A DNA stretch of 64,000 nucleotides from Bacillota bacterium (GCA_023415795.1 JAEZJG010000007.1:62001-126000), one strand, 5' to 3'; shown: positions 1-8,330, numbered from the stretch's first letter. Numbers and translations: made by a program. Notes: generated by a model from the letters alone, not told the origin.

Positions 1-57
1 TAACGAGAGTATCATACAATTTAAGCGCGTATGAATTCTTCAATGGAGGTAGTCTGC

Positions 58-807
58 ATGGCTATACGATTCGATCCTAATAACGCAATCATTCAGCTTT
101 GTGTTGGCGGGCTGAGCCGGGAAGACAGCGGAAATCTTGAAGGTGCAGCCGCAATGTTTCAAAAAGCCTGGAACGAAGCTGCCGACGACTATGAAAGATT
201 TATAGCCGCCTATCATTTAGGTCGTCTTCAAAAGAACGCGACAGACAGGCTCAAATGGATGGAAGCTTCTTTACAGTGCGCACGCAGCATCGACGATGTG
301 AACGTGATAAGTGCTTACCCAACGCTCTATTCAGATATTGCAAAATGCTATGAGGCGTTGTCTGATCCGCTTAATGCAGCCAAAGCTTATGAGCTGGCAA
401 AATCATATATGGGGACGCCTTCCGATAGCGGTCCTTTTTATCACGGCACTAAGGCAGATTTAAAAATTGGTGATTTGCTGACACCCGGCGGACATTCAAA
501 TTACCAGGCAGAGCTCGTCATGAACCATATCTATTTCTCTGCCAATGTCAATGCAGCAGGGCTGGCAGCCGCATTAGCAAAAGGAGAGGGAATGGAGCGC
601 GTTTATATCATCGAACCAACGGGTACGTTTGAAAACGATCCAAATGTGACGGATAAAAAATTTCCCGGAAACTTAACCCGTTCCTATCGCTCGCAGGAAC
701 CCTTAAAAATTGTTGGTGAAGAAACGCAGTGGGAGAAGCTGACCACTTCGGCACGTAACGAATGGCGCGAAAAACTAGCCGAATACAAAGGTGAGATCAT
801 CAACTGA
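58..807 (+). CDS. arr: TPR-like domain fused to rifamycin ADP-ribosyltransferase (Arr family)
   Basis: The C-terminal half (about residues 127-249) reads as Arr, which transfers ADP-ribose from NAD+ to the C23 hydroxyl of rifamycins and inactivates them. The family motifs are visible: FYHGTK, GDLLTPG, NHIYFSAN, IIEPTG, and the block from NDPNVT to FPGN. The presumed H-Y-D triad is His129, Tyr159 and Asp194. The N-terminal half (about residues 1-120) is helical and resembles the small TPR-like proteins often misnamed 'rRNA adenine methyltransferase' (DPNN near the start, AYPTLYSDIAKCYEALSD later). Stand-alone Arr is about 140 residues, so this is a fusion. The start at 58 is chosen because GGAGGT at 45-50 lies 7 nt upstream; ATGs at 31 and 46 have no such site. 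Family is sure; the present substrate is inferred. Confidence 0.85.
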   Translation: MAIRFDPNNAIIQLCVGGLSREDSGNLEGAAAMFQKAWNEAADDYERFIAAYHLGRLQKNATDRLKWMEASLQCARSIDDVNVISAYPTLYSDIAKCYEALSDPLNAAKAYELAKSYMGTPSDSGPFYHGTKADLKIGDLLTPGGHSNYQAELVMNHIYFSANVNAAGLAAALAKGEGMERVYIIEPTGTFENDPNVTDKKFPGNLTRSYRSQEPLKIVGEETQWEKLTTSARNEWREKLAEYKGEIIN

Positions 808-822
808 ACGTTATACCTGTGT

Positions 823-1180
823 GCTGTCATTCATGGCGCATCGAAAAATCCCCCAGTAGTACTCTCTGCTATAGGTATATTACATCAATACTCACACGCT
901 CCCTCAGACAAGAAGAGCTGCCCGCCTCCGAATGTACCTGAGGGAGAGCCGCCCCGCATTTTTATATCTCATGTTATCTGCTGTCATTCCGAGCGCCAGC
1001 GAGGAATCCCCCAGTGGTACTCTCTGCTATAGGTATATTACCTGCGCGATCAATACTCACACGCTCCCTCAGACAAGAAGAGCTGCCCGCCTCCGAATGT
1101 CCCTGAGGGAGAGGTGCCCCACATTTTTATATCCCCATGTTATCTGCTGTCATTCCGAGCCCACAGCGAGGAATCCCCCC
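823..1180. repeat. Tandem ~160-bp repeat, two full copies plus a partial third
   Basis: Copy A (823-979) and copy B (980-1145) are nearly identical; a truncated copy C starts at 1146. Each begins GCTGTCATTC, followed in B and C by CCGAGC and AGCGAGGAATCCCCC. Each full copy also carries an inverted pair, CTCCCTCAG and CTGAGGGAG, about 30 nt apart. The GTCATTCCGA/GAGGAATCCCCC core recurs in opposite orientation at 23286-23880, so this is a dispersed family. An open frame running through it (932-1273) is a by-product of the repeats. No gene is seen in the 480-nt gap between the arr fusion and the acetyltransferase. Confidence 0.8.
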
Positions 1181-1289
1181 TTCATATCCACTTTAAGTGA
1201 TTATAATAACATTTCCGATTTTTGTCCTTCTGTTCCTCCCGCCTCAAATATGCTAGAATATACAATACATTAACAGCGAGGTTACACCC

Positions 1290-1814
1290 ATGAATATAAG
1301 CCTAAGCTGCATCGGCGAGGACGACTTAGCGCAAATCGCCAAGCTGGCCAATAACCATGCCATCGCCGCCATGACCAACAACCTGCCGCACCCATACACG
1401 CAGGCGCACGCCAAACAGTGGTACGACTATGTGCAGGAGCATGATGCCGAGCACGTTTTCAAAATCTGCGCAGGTCGCAAGCTGCTGGGTGTTATCGGGC
1501 TGGTGCTGGAGGAAGATCACAGCCGCGCAGAGCTGGGCTATTGGCTGGGCGAGCCGCACTGGAACAAAGGCTACGCCACGCAGGCCGTGTCCATGGCGCT
1601 GGCATACGCTTTTGGCGTGCTGGATGTGCGCCGCGTGTTTTCCCGCTGCTATGCCATCAACCAAGCATCACGCCGCGTGCTGGAAAAAAACAGCTTCTCT
1701 CAAGAGGGCTGCCTTCTTCAGCACCACGAATGCATGGGTGTCGTCCACGACGTCATCTATTACGGTTTGCTCAAATCGCAATACGACGCGCTATCTGCGC
1801 ATACTAATCAATAA
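1290..1814 (+). CDS. GNAT family N-acetyltransferase (RimJ/RimL type)
   Basis: A 174-residue acetyltransferase. The RimL-like fold is recognised from ELGYWLGEPHWNKGYATQAV (around residue 80), where WNKGYAT forms the acetyl-CoA pyrophosphate loop, and from the following segment with NQASRRVLEKNSF, the usual last helix before the final strand. It should move acetyl from acetyl-CoA to an amine; the acceptor cannot be read from the sequence. It lies 24 nt upstream of the phosphorylase gene and may share its transcript. The ribosome site is weak (GCGAGG). Confidence 0.8.
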   Translation: MNISLSCIGEDDLAQIAKLANNHAIAAMTNNLPHPYTQAHAKQWYDYVQEHDAEHVFKICAGRKLLGVIGLVLEEDHSRAELGYWLGEPHWNKGYATQAVSMALAYAFGVLDVRRVFSRCYAINQASRRVLEKNSFSQEGCLLQHHECMGVVHDVIYYGLLKSQYDALSAHTNQ

Positions 1815-1838
1815 AAGCAATGAAGGATGGGTTTTACG

Positions 1839-3131
1839 ATGAACATGTATCATATTATTGAAAAGAAACGCGATGGCGGTAAGCTTTCCGCCGAAGAAAT
1901 CAGCTATTTCATACGCGGCTATGTCGCTGGCGAAGTGCCCGATTATCAGGCCTCCGCGCTGCTGATGGCCATGTTCATCCGCGGTCTTGACGACGAGGAA
2001 ACGGCCGTTCTCACGCAGGCCATGACAGATTCGGGCGACAAGGCTAACCTGTCCGCGCTGGGAATCGTGGCAGACAAGCACTCCACCGGCGGCGTTGCCG
2101 ATACCACCACGCTCATCGTGGTGCCGCTCGTCTGCGCCTGCGGACTCAAGGTTGCCAAAATGTCGGGGCGCGGTCTGGGCCACACGGGCGGCACGCTGGA
2201 TAAGCTGGAATCCATCCCCGGCGTCACCGTCGCGATGTCGATGGATCGCTTTATGGATCAGGTAAGCGCTATTGGCGGCGCGGTAATGGGGCAGACGATG
2301 AGTCTTTGCCCCGCAGACAAAATGCTGTACGCTCTGCGCGATGTCACGGCAACGGTGGAAAGCATACCGCTCATCGCCAGCAGCATCATGAGCAAAAAGC
2401 TGGCTTCAGGCGCAAACGTGATTGTGCTGGATGTCAAGACGGGCAGCGGCGCGTTCATGACGGATGCCAACGACGCGAAAGCCCTTGCCCGGGCAATGGT
2501 CGCGATCGGTCAAAGCGCGGGCCGCAAAACCTCCGCCATCATCAGCGACATGAGCCAGCCGCTGGGCTGCGCCGTGGGCAATTCGCTGGAGGTCATCGAA
2601 GCTATCGATGTGCTGTCCGGCCGCGCAGACGGAGATTTGCTCACCGTCTCCATGGCACTGGCAACCAAGCTGCTGTGTCTGAGCGATATCGCGCCCAACG
2701 AAGCGGCAGCGCGCACGCAGCTGGAAGACGCGCTGCGCAGCGGCCGCGCCCTCACAAAGCTGGGTGAAATTATTGCGGCACAGGGCGGCAGCGCCTCTGT
2801 CGTGCAGGATACCTCGCTGATGCCGCGCGCGCAGCTTATCCACACGCTGTGCGCCGCGCAGGGCGGCGTCGTCAGCAGCATGGATTGCCGAGGGCTGGGC
2901 GAAGTTGCGGGCGCGCTTGGCGCAGGCCGCCTCACCAAAGACGACGTCATCGATCCCGCCGTCGGCTTTATACTCAAAAAGCGTATCGGCGATACTGTGT
3001 CCGTTGGCGACGCGCTGTTTGAGATCCACGCCAACAGCGAGGATAAGCTCAAAGAAGCCATCCACACACTGCCGCGCTGTGTCAACATATCGGCTTCGGC
3101 GCAAGTGCCTCAGCTGCTACTGGAAAACTAA
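1839..3131 (+). CDS. pdp: Pyrimidine-nucleoside phosphorylase
   Basis: Cleaves uridine, thymidine or deoxyuridine with phosphate to the free base and (deoxy)ribose 1-phosphate, the entry to nucleoside salvage in the cytoplasm. The 430-residue product has family length. The thymidine/pyrimidine phosphorylase signature is present: SGRGLGHTGGTLDKLESIPG around residue 110, preceded by KHSTGGVAD, which contacts phosphate, and followed by KKLASGA. In Firmicutes this fold is usually the broad-specificity Pdp rather than strict DeoA; the sequence alone does not settle that. The start at 1839 is 8-9 nt after AAGGATGG; an upstream ATG at 1827 lies inside that ribosome site and is rejected. Confidence 0.93.
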   Translation: MNMYHIIEKKRDGGKLSAEEISYFIRGYVAGEVPDYQASALLMAMFIRGLDDEETAVLTQAMTDSGDKANLSALGIVADKHSTGGVADTTTLIVVPLVCACGLKVAKMSGRGLGHTGGTLDKLESIPGVTVAMSMDRFMDQVSAIGGAVMGQTMSLCPADKMLYALRDVTATVESIPLIASSIMSKKLASGANVIVLDVKTGSGAFMTDANDAKALARAMVAIGQSAGRKTSAIISDMSQPLGCAVGNSLEVIEAIDVLSGRADGDLLTVSMALATKLLCLSDIAPNEAAARTQLEDALRSGRALTKLGEIIAAQGGSASVVQDTSLMPRAQLIHTLCAAQGGVVSSMDCRGLGEVAGALGAGRLTKDDVIDPAVGFILKKRIGDTVSVGDALFEIHANSEDKLKEAIHTLPRCVNISASAQVPQLLLEN

Positions 3132-3134
3132 TCA

Positions 3135-3163
3135 TGTGTATAACCTGTGGATAGTGTGTATAA
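3135..3163 (-). promoter_or_regulatory. Three DnaA boxes in tandem
   Basis: Right after the pdp stop lie TGTGTATAA (3135-3143), TGTGGATAG (3146-3154) and TGTGTATAA (3155-3163), all in the same orientation. The first and third are the complement of TTATACACA, a perfect match to the DnaA box TTATNCACA; the middle one has one mismatch. The following 170 nt up to the next promoter are AT-rich. Together with boxes at 4189-4220, 4708-4740 and 6233-6327 this suggests a multi-part oriC around dnaA. The role is inferred from motif and location. Confidence 0.65.
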
Positions 3164-3335
3164 CTACTGTTAATTCCGGTGCTTTTCTGTCCGTAATCAT
3201 GGCGGTATTGTTGTTGACAACACATACTAGGCATGAAAAAGCGATGAAAACCGATGATTATTAACAGATGTGTAATATGTCTGTAATAATTATTGCTCCC
3301 AGTCGTTTTTGGCGTCTGCAACGCTTATACTCCAA

Positions 3336-3364
3336 TTGTCAACATATATGCAGTTCTCTATAAT
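3336..3364 (+). promoter_or_regulatory. Sigma-A-type promoter of the NlpC/P60-like gene
   Basis: TTGTCA (3336-3341), exactly 17 nt, then TATAAT (3359-3364). It is near consensus and sits 30 nt ahead of the start codon at 3394. Confidence 0.75.
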
Positions 3365-3393
3365 TAAGCTATAGACTGCATAATGGGGCAATA

Positions 3394-4587
3394 ATGGTTA
3401 ACAAACTGGCAGCGTTGTTATTGGCGGCGGTGCTCGCGCTCAGTCTCTTTCCCGGCGCAGCGCAGGCAGCGGGCAACAACGGCACGCTCAAAATCGGCGA
3501 TCAGAACGAATATGTCATACAGCTGCAGGAACGTCTGCACCAGCTTGGCTATCTCTTTGCCGCACCCACCGGCTATTACGGCACTAAAACACAACAGGCC
3601 GTCCTCAATTATCAGCACGATAACAATTTATTAACGGACGGCAAAGCCGGTCCGCAAACGCTGCAAGCCCTTATGGGCAGCAGCTTTGTTGTTCCCATAA
3701 GCAACAGCAGCGATGCAGCCGATGCGAAGGCCTGCTCCGCCGGAGACAAGGGCAGTGCCGTCACCGCTTTGCAGCAGCGCCTTTATGAGCTGGGTTACTA
3801 TACTTACGGCACCATCACAGGCTATTACGGACCCGTCACCAAAAACGCCGTCAAACGCTTTCAGCTCACAAACGGGCTGATGGCCGACGGCATAGCCGGT
3901 CAAGATACGTTGGAGCTCCTTAACTCCGATAACGCTCAATATTACTGCATTTACCCAGGTGACAAAGGCACCGATGTCAAGGAGCTGCAATTGCGCCTCC
4001 TTGAGCTTGGTTATTTCAATAAAGCCGCCACCGGCTATTTCGGAACAGCGACGCAAAAATCACTCATGGAGTTTCAAAAGCAATGCAACCTCTTGGCAGA
4101 TGCCGTTGCCGGAAAGGAAACTCGATCGCTGTTGTTTTCTGGCAGCGCTCCCCGCTGGGACAAAACTATTCGCGTCGCAGAGACCGAGTTATCCACATTT
4201 TCCGAAAGCTCTGTGGATAAAATGCTGTTCTTCGCAAATGCGCAGCTGGGTAAAAAATACACTTATCTGGCAGACGGACCGCGCGCTTTTGATGCGCAAG
4301 GCTTCATTCGTTACGTGCTTCGCTACATGGGATACAACGTTACAAACCGCAGCTTATCTTCTCTGTCCAGCACGGAAGAGTGGATAAAAATATCCGATGC
4401 GACATCTCTTCTGCCGGGAGATATCATGTTCTTTGGTGATTCGGACAGCTCAAAAGTCAGTCATACTGCTATATTTATCGGGGATGGACAGTTCATTCAC
4501 GCCAGTGCCAGCTTAGGCTGTGTCAAAATCAGCCGGTTTTCGGGATACTATAAAAAAAGCTTTTGCGTCGCCCGCAGAATTTTCTAA
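3394..4587 (+). CDS. Secreted protein: three peptidoglycan-binding domains and a catalytically dead NlpC/P60 domain
   Basis: A 397-residue exported protein. A signal peptide covers about residues 1-25 (ends GAAQA). Three PG_binding_1 repeats follow, at roughly 32-90, 107-165 and 185-245, each with the pattern GDxNxxVxxLQxRLxxLGY, then TGYYG or TGYFG, then FQxxNxL(x)xDGxAGxxT. The C-terminal 125 residues have the NlpC/P60 fold (LLPGDIMFF, SHTAIFIGDGQFIHA), with the histidine at His357. The catalytic cysteine expected in FDCSGF is missing: the text at 4288-4305 codes for FDAQGF, with Ala301 in its place. So the protein should bind wall but not cleave it by the usual mechanism. It is directly upstream of dnaA and contains DnaA boxes at 4189-4197 and 4212-4220. 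Confidence 0.88.
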   Translation: MVNKLAALLLAAVLALSLFPGAAQAAGNNGTLKIGDQNEYVIQLQERLHQLGYLFAAPTGYYGTKTQQAVLNYQHDNNLLTDGKAGPQTLQALMGSSFVVPISNSSDAADAKACSAGDKGSAVTALQQRLYELGYYTYGTITGYYGPVTKNAVKRFQLTNGLMADGIAGQDTLELLNSDNAQYYCIYPGDKGTDVKELQLRLLELGYFNKAATGYFGTATQKSLMEFQKQCNLLADAVAGKETRSLLFSGSAPRWDKTIRVAETELSTFSESSVDKMLFFANAQLGKKYTYLADGPRAFDAQGFIRYVLRYMGYNVTNRSLSSLSSTEEWIKISDATSLLPGDIMFFGDSDSSKVSHTAIFIGDGQFIHASASLGCVKISRFSGYYKKSFCVARRIF

Positions 4588-4653
4588 CTGCCCTTGCACC
4601 ATCATCAAAAACTCAGTCTATATATGACAATTTTTCTTTTTTCGACGTTATAC

Positions 4654-4682
4654 TTGAGCCTCTTTCAGTATTGTGATAGAAT
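4654..4682 (+). promoter_or_regulatory. dnaA promoter
   Basis: TTGAGC (4654-4659), 17 nt, TAGAAT (4677-4682). Transcription would start near 4689, placing the DnaA-box palindrome at 4705-4731 in the untranslated leader of dnaA, the usual arrangement for autorepression. Confidence 0.6.
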
Positions 4683-4704
4683 ATAACAGCCGTAAGACTC
4701 GCCT

Positions 4705-4740
4705 GACTTATCCACATATTGTGGATAAGTCGGTGGATAA
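4705..4740. promoter_or_regulatory. Palindromic pair of DnaA boxes plus a third box (oriC / dnaA autoregulation)
   Basis: A perfect palindrome at 4705-4731 has arms GACTTATCCACA and TGTGGATAAGTC around a TAT centre. It contains two consensus DnaA boxes facing each other, TTATCCACA (4708-4716) and TGTGGATAA (4720-4728). A third, GGTGGATAA (4732-4740), follows with one mismatch. The DnaA-box sequence and site are direct observations; origin function and autoregulation are inferred. Confidence 0.8.
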
Positions 4741-4812
4741 AGCAGCAGTGTTTAGTGGTTTCGTGCGTTTTGCGTGCGTTATTATCTTTTTTTTTCTATA
4801 GAGGTGCGTGGA

Positions 4813-6171
4813 GTGGACAATTTTTTATCTATCTGGGAGAAATCCCTCGAAATTTTAAAGCAGGAGCTGGCCAGCGTTCGTTATGATACATGGATCAAAA
4901 CGTTGTCCCCTGTTAAGAGAATCAATACCGATTTCTATTTCCAAACCCTCAACCCCGTTCATAAAGAATTGGTTGAAAAGAGCTATAAAAATCTGATTGT
5001 CAACGCCATGACCAATACCGCGGACATTCTTGATTATAATGGCGATATCAACGTCTTTTTCCTGGACAGCGAGGAAGCAGCAAAATTTCGCCAGCCCGCA
5101 CCCAGCACCAACGAAGGTCTGGGGGGCGCGCGTCCCACGCTCAACCCTGCGTTCACCTTCGAGACCTTTGTTGTCGGCAGCTCCAACGAATTTGCACATG
5201 CCGCTGCGGTGGCCGTGGCCGATAACCCGGGGCACACGTACAACCCTCTATTCATCTACGGTAAAACAGGGCTTGGCAAAACGCATCTGATGCAAGCCAT
5301 TGCCAACCATATATCCGATCAGAATCCGGCAGCAACTGTCATGTTCGTTAAAAGCGAACCCTTTTTGAACGATCTTATCACCGCAATACGAACCTCTAAA
5401 ACCGAAGATTTTCGCAAACGTTACCGTAAGGCCGATGTGCTGCTGATCGACGATATTCAGTTCATCGCCGGCAAAGAAAGCACTCAGGAAGAGTTTTTTC
5501 ATACCTTTAACGATCTTTACGAAAACGATAAACAGATCATACTGTCGTCAGACAAGCCCCCTAAAGAGATTTCCAAGCTGGAGGAGCGCTTGCAGTCCCG
5601 TTTTGAAGGCGGGTTGATTGCAGATGTTCAGCCGCCCAACTACGAAACCAAGCTGGCCATCCTCATGCGCAAAGAGAAGGATATCACAGGCAAAAACGGG
5701 CTTAAATGCGATATCAGCCACGAGATTCTCGATCTGATCGCCACCAAGGTATCCTCCAACATCCGCTCATTAGAAGGCGCTTTAAAGAAAATTATAGCGT
5801 ATACGGCGCTCAACGGGCGCTCTCCAAACTTAATGGAAGCAGAAATCGCCATCCGTGATTTTCTGACCTCCACAACCACGCGCCGTATCACCCCCAAGCA
5901 GATACTGCAAACGGTTTGTGAATACTACGAAATATCCGAAGAAGAGATAACCAGCAACAAAAAGAACCAGGGTGTCGCCTATCCGCGTCAAATCGCCATG
6001 TATTTAACGCGCCGGCTGATGGATATGTCCTATAAAGCCATCGCTGAGATCTATGGCAAGAGCGATCACACCACCGTTAAGCACGCGTACGAGAAAATCG
6101 AAAAAGAAATTGCAGCCAACTTTGAAACCAAAATTCTTGTGGATGATTTCATTGCCAAGCTGAAGGATTAA
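4813..6171 (+). CDS. dnaA: Chromosomal replication initiator protein DnaA
   Basis: Binds DnaA boxes, forms an ATP-dependent filament and opens oriC. The 452-residue product shows all domains: N-terminal domain I (IWEKSLEIL, TWIKTLSP), a short linker to about residue 115, AAA+ domain III from FVVGSSNEFAHAAA with Walker A GKTGLGKTH and Walker B LLIDDIQFIAGK, and C-terminal domain IV with the DNA-binding signature YGKSDHTTVKHA. The start is GTG at 4813, 6 nt after GAGGTG (4801-4806); a GTG at 4774 lacks a ribosome site. It is followed by a 241-nt gap with further DnaA boxes and then dnaN. Confidence 0.98.
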   Translation: MDNFLSIWEKSLEILKQELASVRYDTWIKTLSPVKRINTDFYFQTLNPVHKELVEKSYKNLIVNAMTNTADILDYNGDINVFFLDSEEAAKFRQPAPSTNEGLGGARPTLNPAFTFETFVVGSSNEFAHAAAVAVADNPGHTYNPLFIYGKTGLGKTHLMQAIANHISDQNPAATVMFVKSEPFLNDLITAIRTSKTEDFRKRYRKADVLLIDDIQFIAGKESTQEEFFHTFNDLYENDKQIILSSDKPPKEISKLEERLQSRFEGGLIADVQPPNYETKLAILMRKEKDITGKNGLKCDISHEILDLIATKVSSNIRSLEGALKKIIAYTALNGRSPNLMEAEIAIRDFLTSTTTRRITPKQILQTVCEYYEISEEEITSNKKNQGVAYPRQIAMYLTRRLMDMSYKAIAEIYGKSDHTTVKHAYEKIEKEIAANFETKILVDDFIAKLKD

Positions 6172-6412
6172 GTGGACAACCTGTTGATACTTTTGCATTA
6201 ACGTATACTCGACGATAACACTTGTCCCACAGTTATCAACAGGCAACCATACATTCAAGCGATTTATCCCAACAGCTTGTCCCACGCAAAAAAAGCTTGG
6301 CAATCGCAAATAATGAGGTTTTCCACATTATAAACATGTACTACTACGACTACTTCTGTCTAATTTACTGGAATTATCGCCTCTAGGGGCGCAGCATGCA
6401 AGGAGATCGAAA
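6172..6412. other. dnaA-dnaN intergenic region, probable part of oriC
   Basis: 241 nt with no gene. It holds a consensus-type DnaA box TTATCAACA (6233-6241), a near match TTTTCCACA (6319-6327) and a weaker inverted TGTTGATAC (6182-6190), within AT-rich stretches (6270-6370) that could serve as the unwinding element. AAGGAGATC at its end is the ribosome site of dnaN. Confidence 0.6.
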
Positions 6413-7519
6413 ATGAGGATAAATTGTAACAAAAACGAGCTGCAAAAAAGTGTGAACACCGTTATCAAAGCGGTGCCGGTAAAATCGCCCGTCTATCTGC
6501 TTGAAGGAATACGCATTCAGGCGATGAACGATAAGCTGACGCTTTTCGGCAGTGATGGCACGCTGTCTATCAAATGCACTCAGGATGCCGTTGTCACAGA
6601 GCCGGGTGAAGCGGTGCTGACCGCCCGTATTTTCAACGAACTGCTTTCCAAGCTTGATGCTGCTGATCTGACGCTTTACACCGAAGGAAACAACGTGGTG
6701 ATGGAATGCGGCTCCTCTCGCACCACGCTGTGCTATATGGATGCGGAGCAATATCCGGCTTTTCCGGAATACGATAAAGAGAAGCCTGTGCTGCTGCTCT
6801 CAAGACAGCTTGTCTCCATGGTCAGCCAAACCGTATTCGCAACGTCTGTCAGTGAAGATAAGCCGATACTGACCGGTATACTGCTGGAATACGAAGCAAG
6901 CCAGTTCAAAATGGTGGCGCTCGATGGTTATCGTCTTGCAATCCGTCAGGAAACGCTGCCGGTAGAGATCAACATCAAGGATGTTGTCGTTCCGGCAAAG
7001 TCAATGCGCGAGATGGCGCACATCATACCGGATGACGATACATCCATCAGTCTTTTCGCTTCCGAGAACATGATCAGCATCGTTTGCGACAATGTCGAAA
7101 TCGTCACACGCGTACTGCAGGGCGATTACGTCAAGTATAAGAGCATTCTGCCGGCAGAGCATGCCACGCGCATAATAATACTGCGTCAGGCGCTGCTGAA
7201 CAGCTTAGAGCGCGCCAGCATTCTGGCCAGACAGTCCAAGACCAATCTGGTCAACCTGCGCATCGAGAAGGACGTGCTGACGATCTCCTCTGATTCTGAG
7301 GTGGGAAAGGTACGCGAAGAGGTCGGCATCAACCTGACAGGAAAGAACCTTGATATCGCGTTTAATGCCCGTTATCTGCTGGATGTGCTCAAAGAGGTAG
7401 ACGACGATGAAATCGTGATGGATTTTAACACGAATATCAGCCCGTGTGTGATCCATCCGATAAAGGGAACCAGCTATCTTTATCTGGTGCTGCCTGTTAA
7501 AACAAGCACGGTCAATTAA
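6413..7519 (+). CDS. dnaN: DNA polymerase III beta subunit (sliding clamp)
   Basis: Forms the ring that tethers polymerase III to DNA and recruits other replication and repair proteins. At 368 residues it has the normal clamp length. Typical segments are present: LLEGIRIQA near residue 30, SKLDAADLTL around 80, the middle-domain start with FATSVSEDKPILTG, and the closing NTNISPCVIHPIKG with LVLPV at the end, which line the peptide-binding pocket. The start at 6413 follows AAGGAGATCG. The last 8 nt overlap the end of the convergent gene on the other strand. Confidence 0.97.
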   Translation: MRINCNKNELQKSVNTVIKAVPVKSPVYLLEGIRIQAMNDKLTLFGSDGTLSIKCTQDAVVTEPGEAVLTARIFNELLSKLDAADLTLYTEGNNVVMECGSSRTTLCYMDAEQYPAFPEYDKEKPVLLLSRQLVSMVSQTVFATSVSEDKPILTGILLEYEASQFKMVALDGYRLAIRQETLPVEINIKDVVVPAKSMREMAHIIPDDDTSISLFASENMISIVCDNVEIVTRVLQGDYVKYKSILPAEHATRIIILRQALLNSLERASILARQSKTNLVNLRIEKDVLTISSDSEVGKVREEVGINLTGKNLDIAFNARYLLDVLKEVDDDEIVMDFNTNISPCVIHPIKGTSYLYLVLPVKTSTVN

Positions 7520-8234
7520 CGCCGCTCTTTTTGCGGCTCAGCTTATTCATCCATGCGTGAAGACGCTCCTCAATTCGGGGAGCGTATTTAATTGCCAATA
7601 TTAACAGTGCGATACTAACCACACCAAAAACAATCCAGAGCCAAACAGGGATACTGACACTCAAAAGCCCTGAGCCAATCAGCGCAGAAACCAGCAACCC
7701 CCAGGGGCGTGTCACCACCATCACCAAGGTAAAGGTTCTCAGCCGCATGGCAGTCAATCCGGCTATCATACACAGCACATCATCCGGAAATACAGGCAGG
7801 AGGAAGAGAAGAAACAATACGATCAGTTGCCGCGATGAAACGGTATTCAGATATTTATCAACCGTCTTCTTGCCAATCACGCGCTCGACAAGCGGACGTC
7901 CAAGGGCTTTACCCAGCAGGAAAGCGCAAATCGAGCCTATAATGACGGCCAGCAGAGATATCAAAAATCCTTGCCAGAAGCCAAAAAGAATACCGCCCAT
8001 CAAAGTGGTCAGGTTTCCGGGAATGGGCGATACAATCACCTGCATGAACTGCAGAGCGAAGAACACAACCGGCGCCCAGCCGTTGAACGAGCTGATATAA
8101 GCACTCAGGCTTTCGCGGCTTTCAAAAACGGTGAACCAACCGTAGTTTTTGCCAACAAAGAACAGCACAATTCCCGCCGAAATTATCAGCAGCAGTACAA
8201 TACCCCAGATGATTTGTGATTTATTAAGCTTCAT
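7512..8234 (-). CDS. TVP38/TMEM64 family membrane protein (DedA-like)
   Basis: A 240-residue integral membrane protein with about six hydrophobic segments. The family core is visible: FMQVIVSPIPGNLTTLMGG, GFWQGFLISLLAVIIGSICAFLLG and a later LPVFPDDVLCMIAGL, the two re-entrant-loop motifs with charged residues (PDD) typical of TVP38/SNARE-associated proteins. Some members act as lipid scramblases or transporters; the function here is unknown. It is convergent with dnaN and overlaps it by 8 nt. Upstream, TTGATA, 16 nt and TATGAT end very near the start codon and no ribosome site is seen, so the message may be nearly leaderless. Confidence 0.85.
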   Translation of the reverse strand: MKLNKSQIIWGIVLLLIISAGIVLFFVGKNYGWFTVFESRESLSAYISSFNGWAPVVFFALQFMQVIVSPIPGNLTTLMGGILFGFWQGFLISLLAVIIGSICAFLLGKALGRPLVERVIGKKTVDKYLNTVSSRQLIVLFLLFLLPVFPDDVLCMIAGLTAMRLRTFTLVMVVTRPWGLLVSALIGSGLLSVSIPVWLWIVFGVVSIALLILAIKYAPRIEERLHAWMNKLSRKKSGVN

Positions 8235-8284
8235 GCAAGAAATTATATCATATCTTAAAAGGCGATGTTATCAAAAATTTAAGA

Positions 8285-8317
8285 ATCCCGGCACGAAGGT
8301 TTTAAACGTGCCGGGAT
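8285..8317 (-). terminator. Hairpin downstream of the SGNH hydrolase gene
   Basis: Perfect 11-bp stem ATCCCGGCACG / CGTGCCGGGAT around an 11-nt loop, 13 nt past the stop of the minus-strand hydrolase. The following T tract is weak and interrupted. Confidence 0.6.
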
Positions 8318-8330
8318 CATAAGAGTTCAT

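Noticed and set aside
932..1273. Open frame of 113 residues after the arr fusion
   Set aside because: It is made of the tandem repeat, repeats its own peptide (PSASEE, TLPQTRRAA), and lacks a ribosome site.
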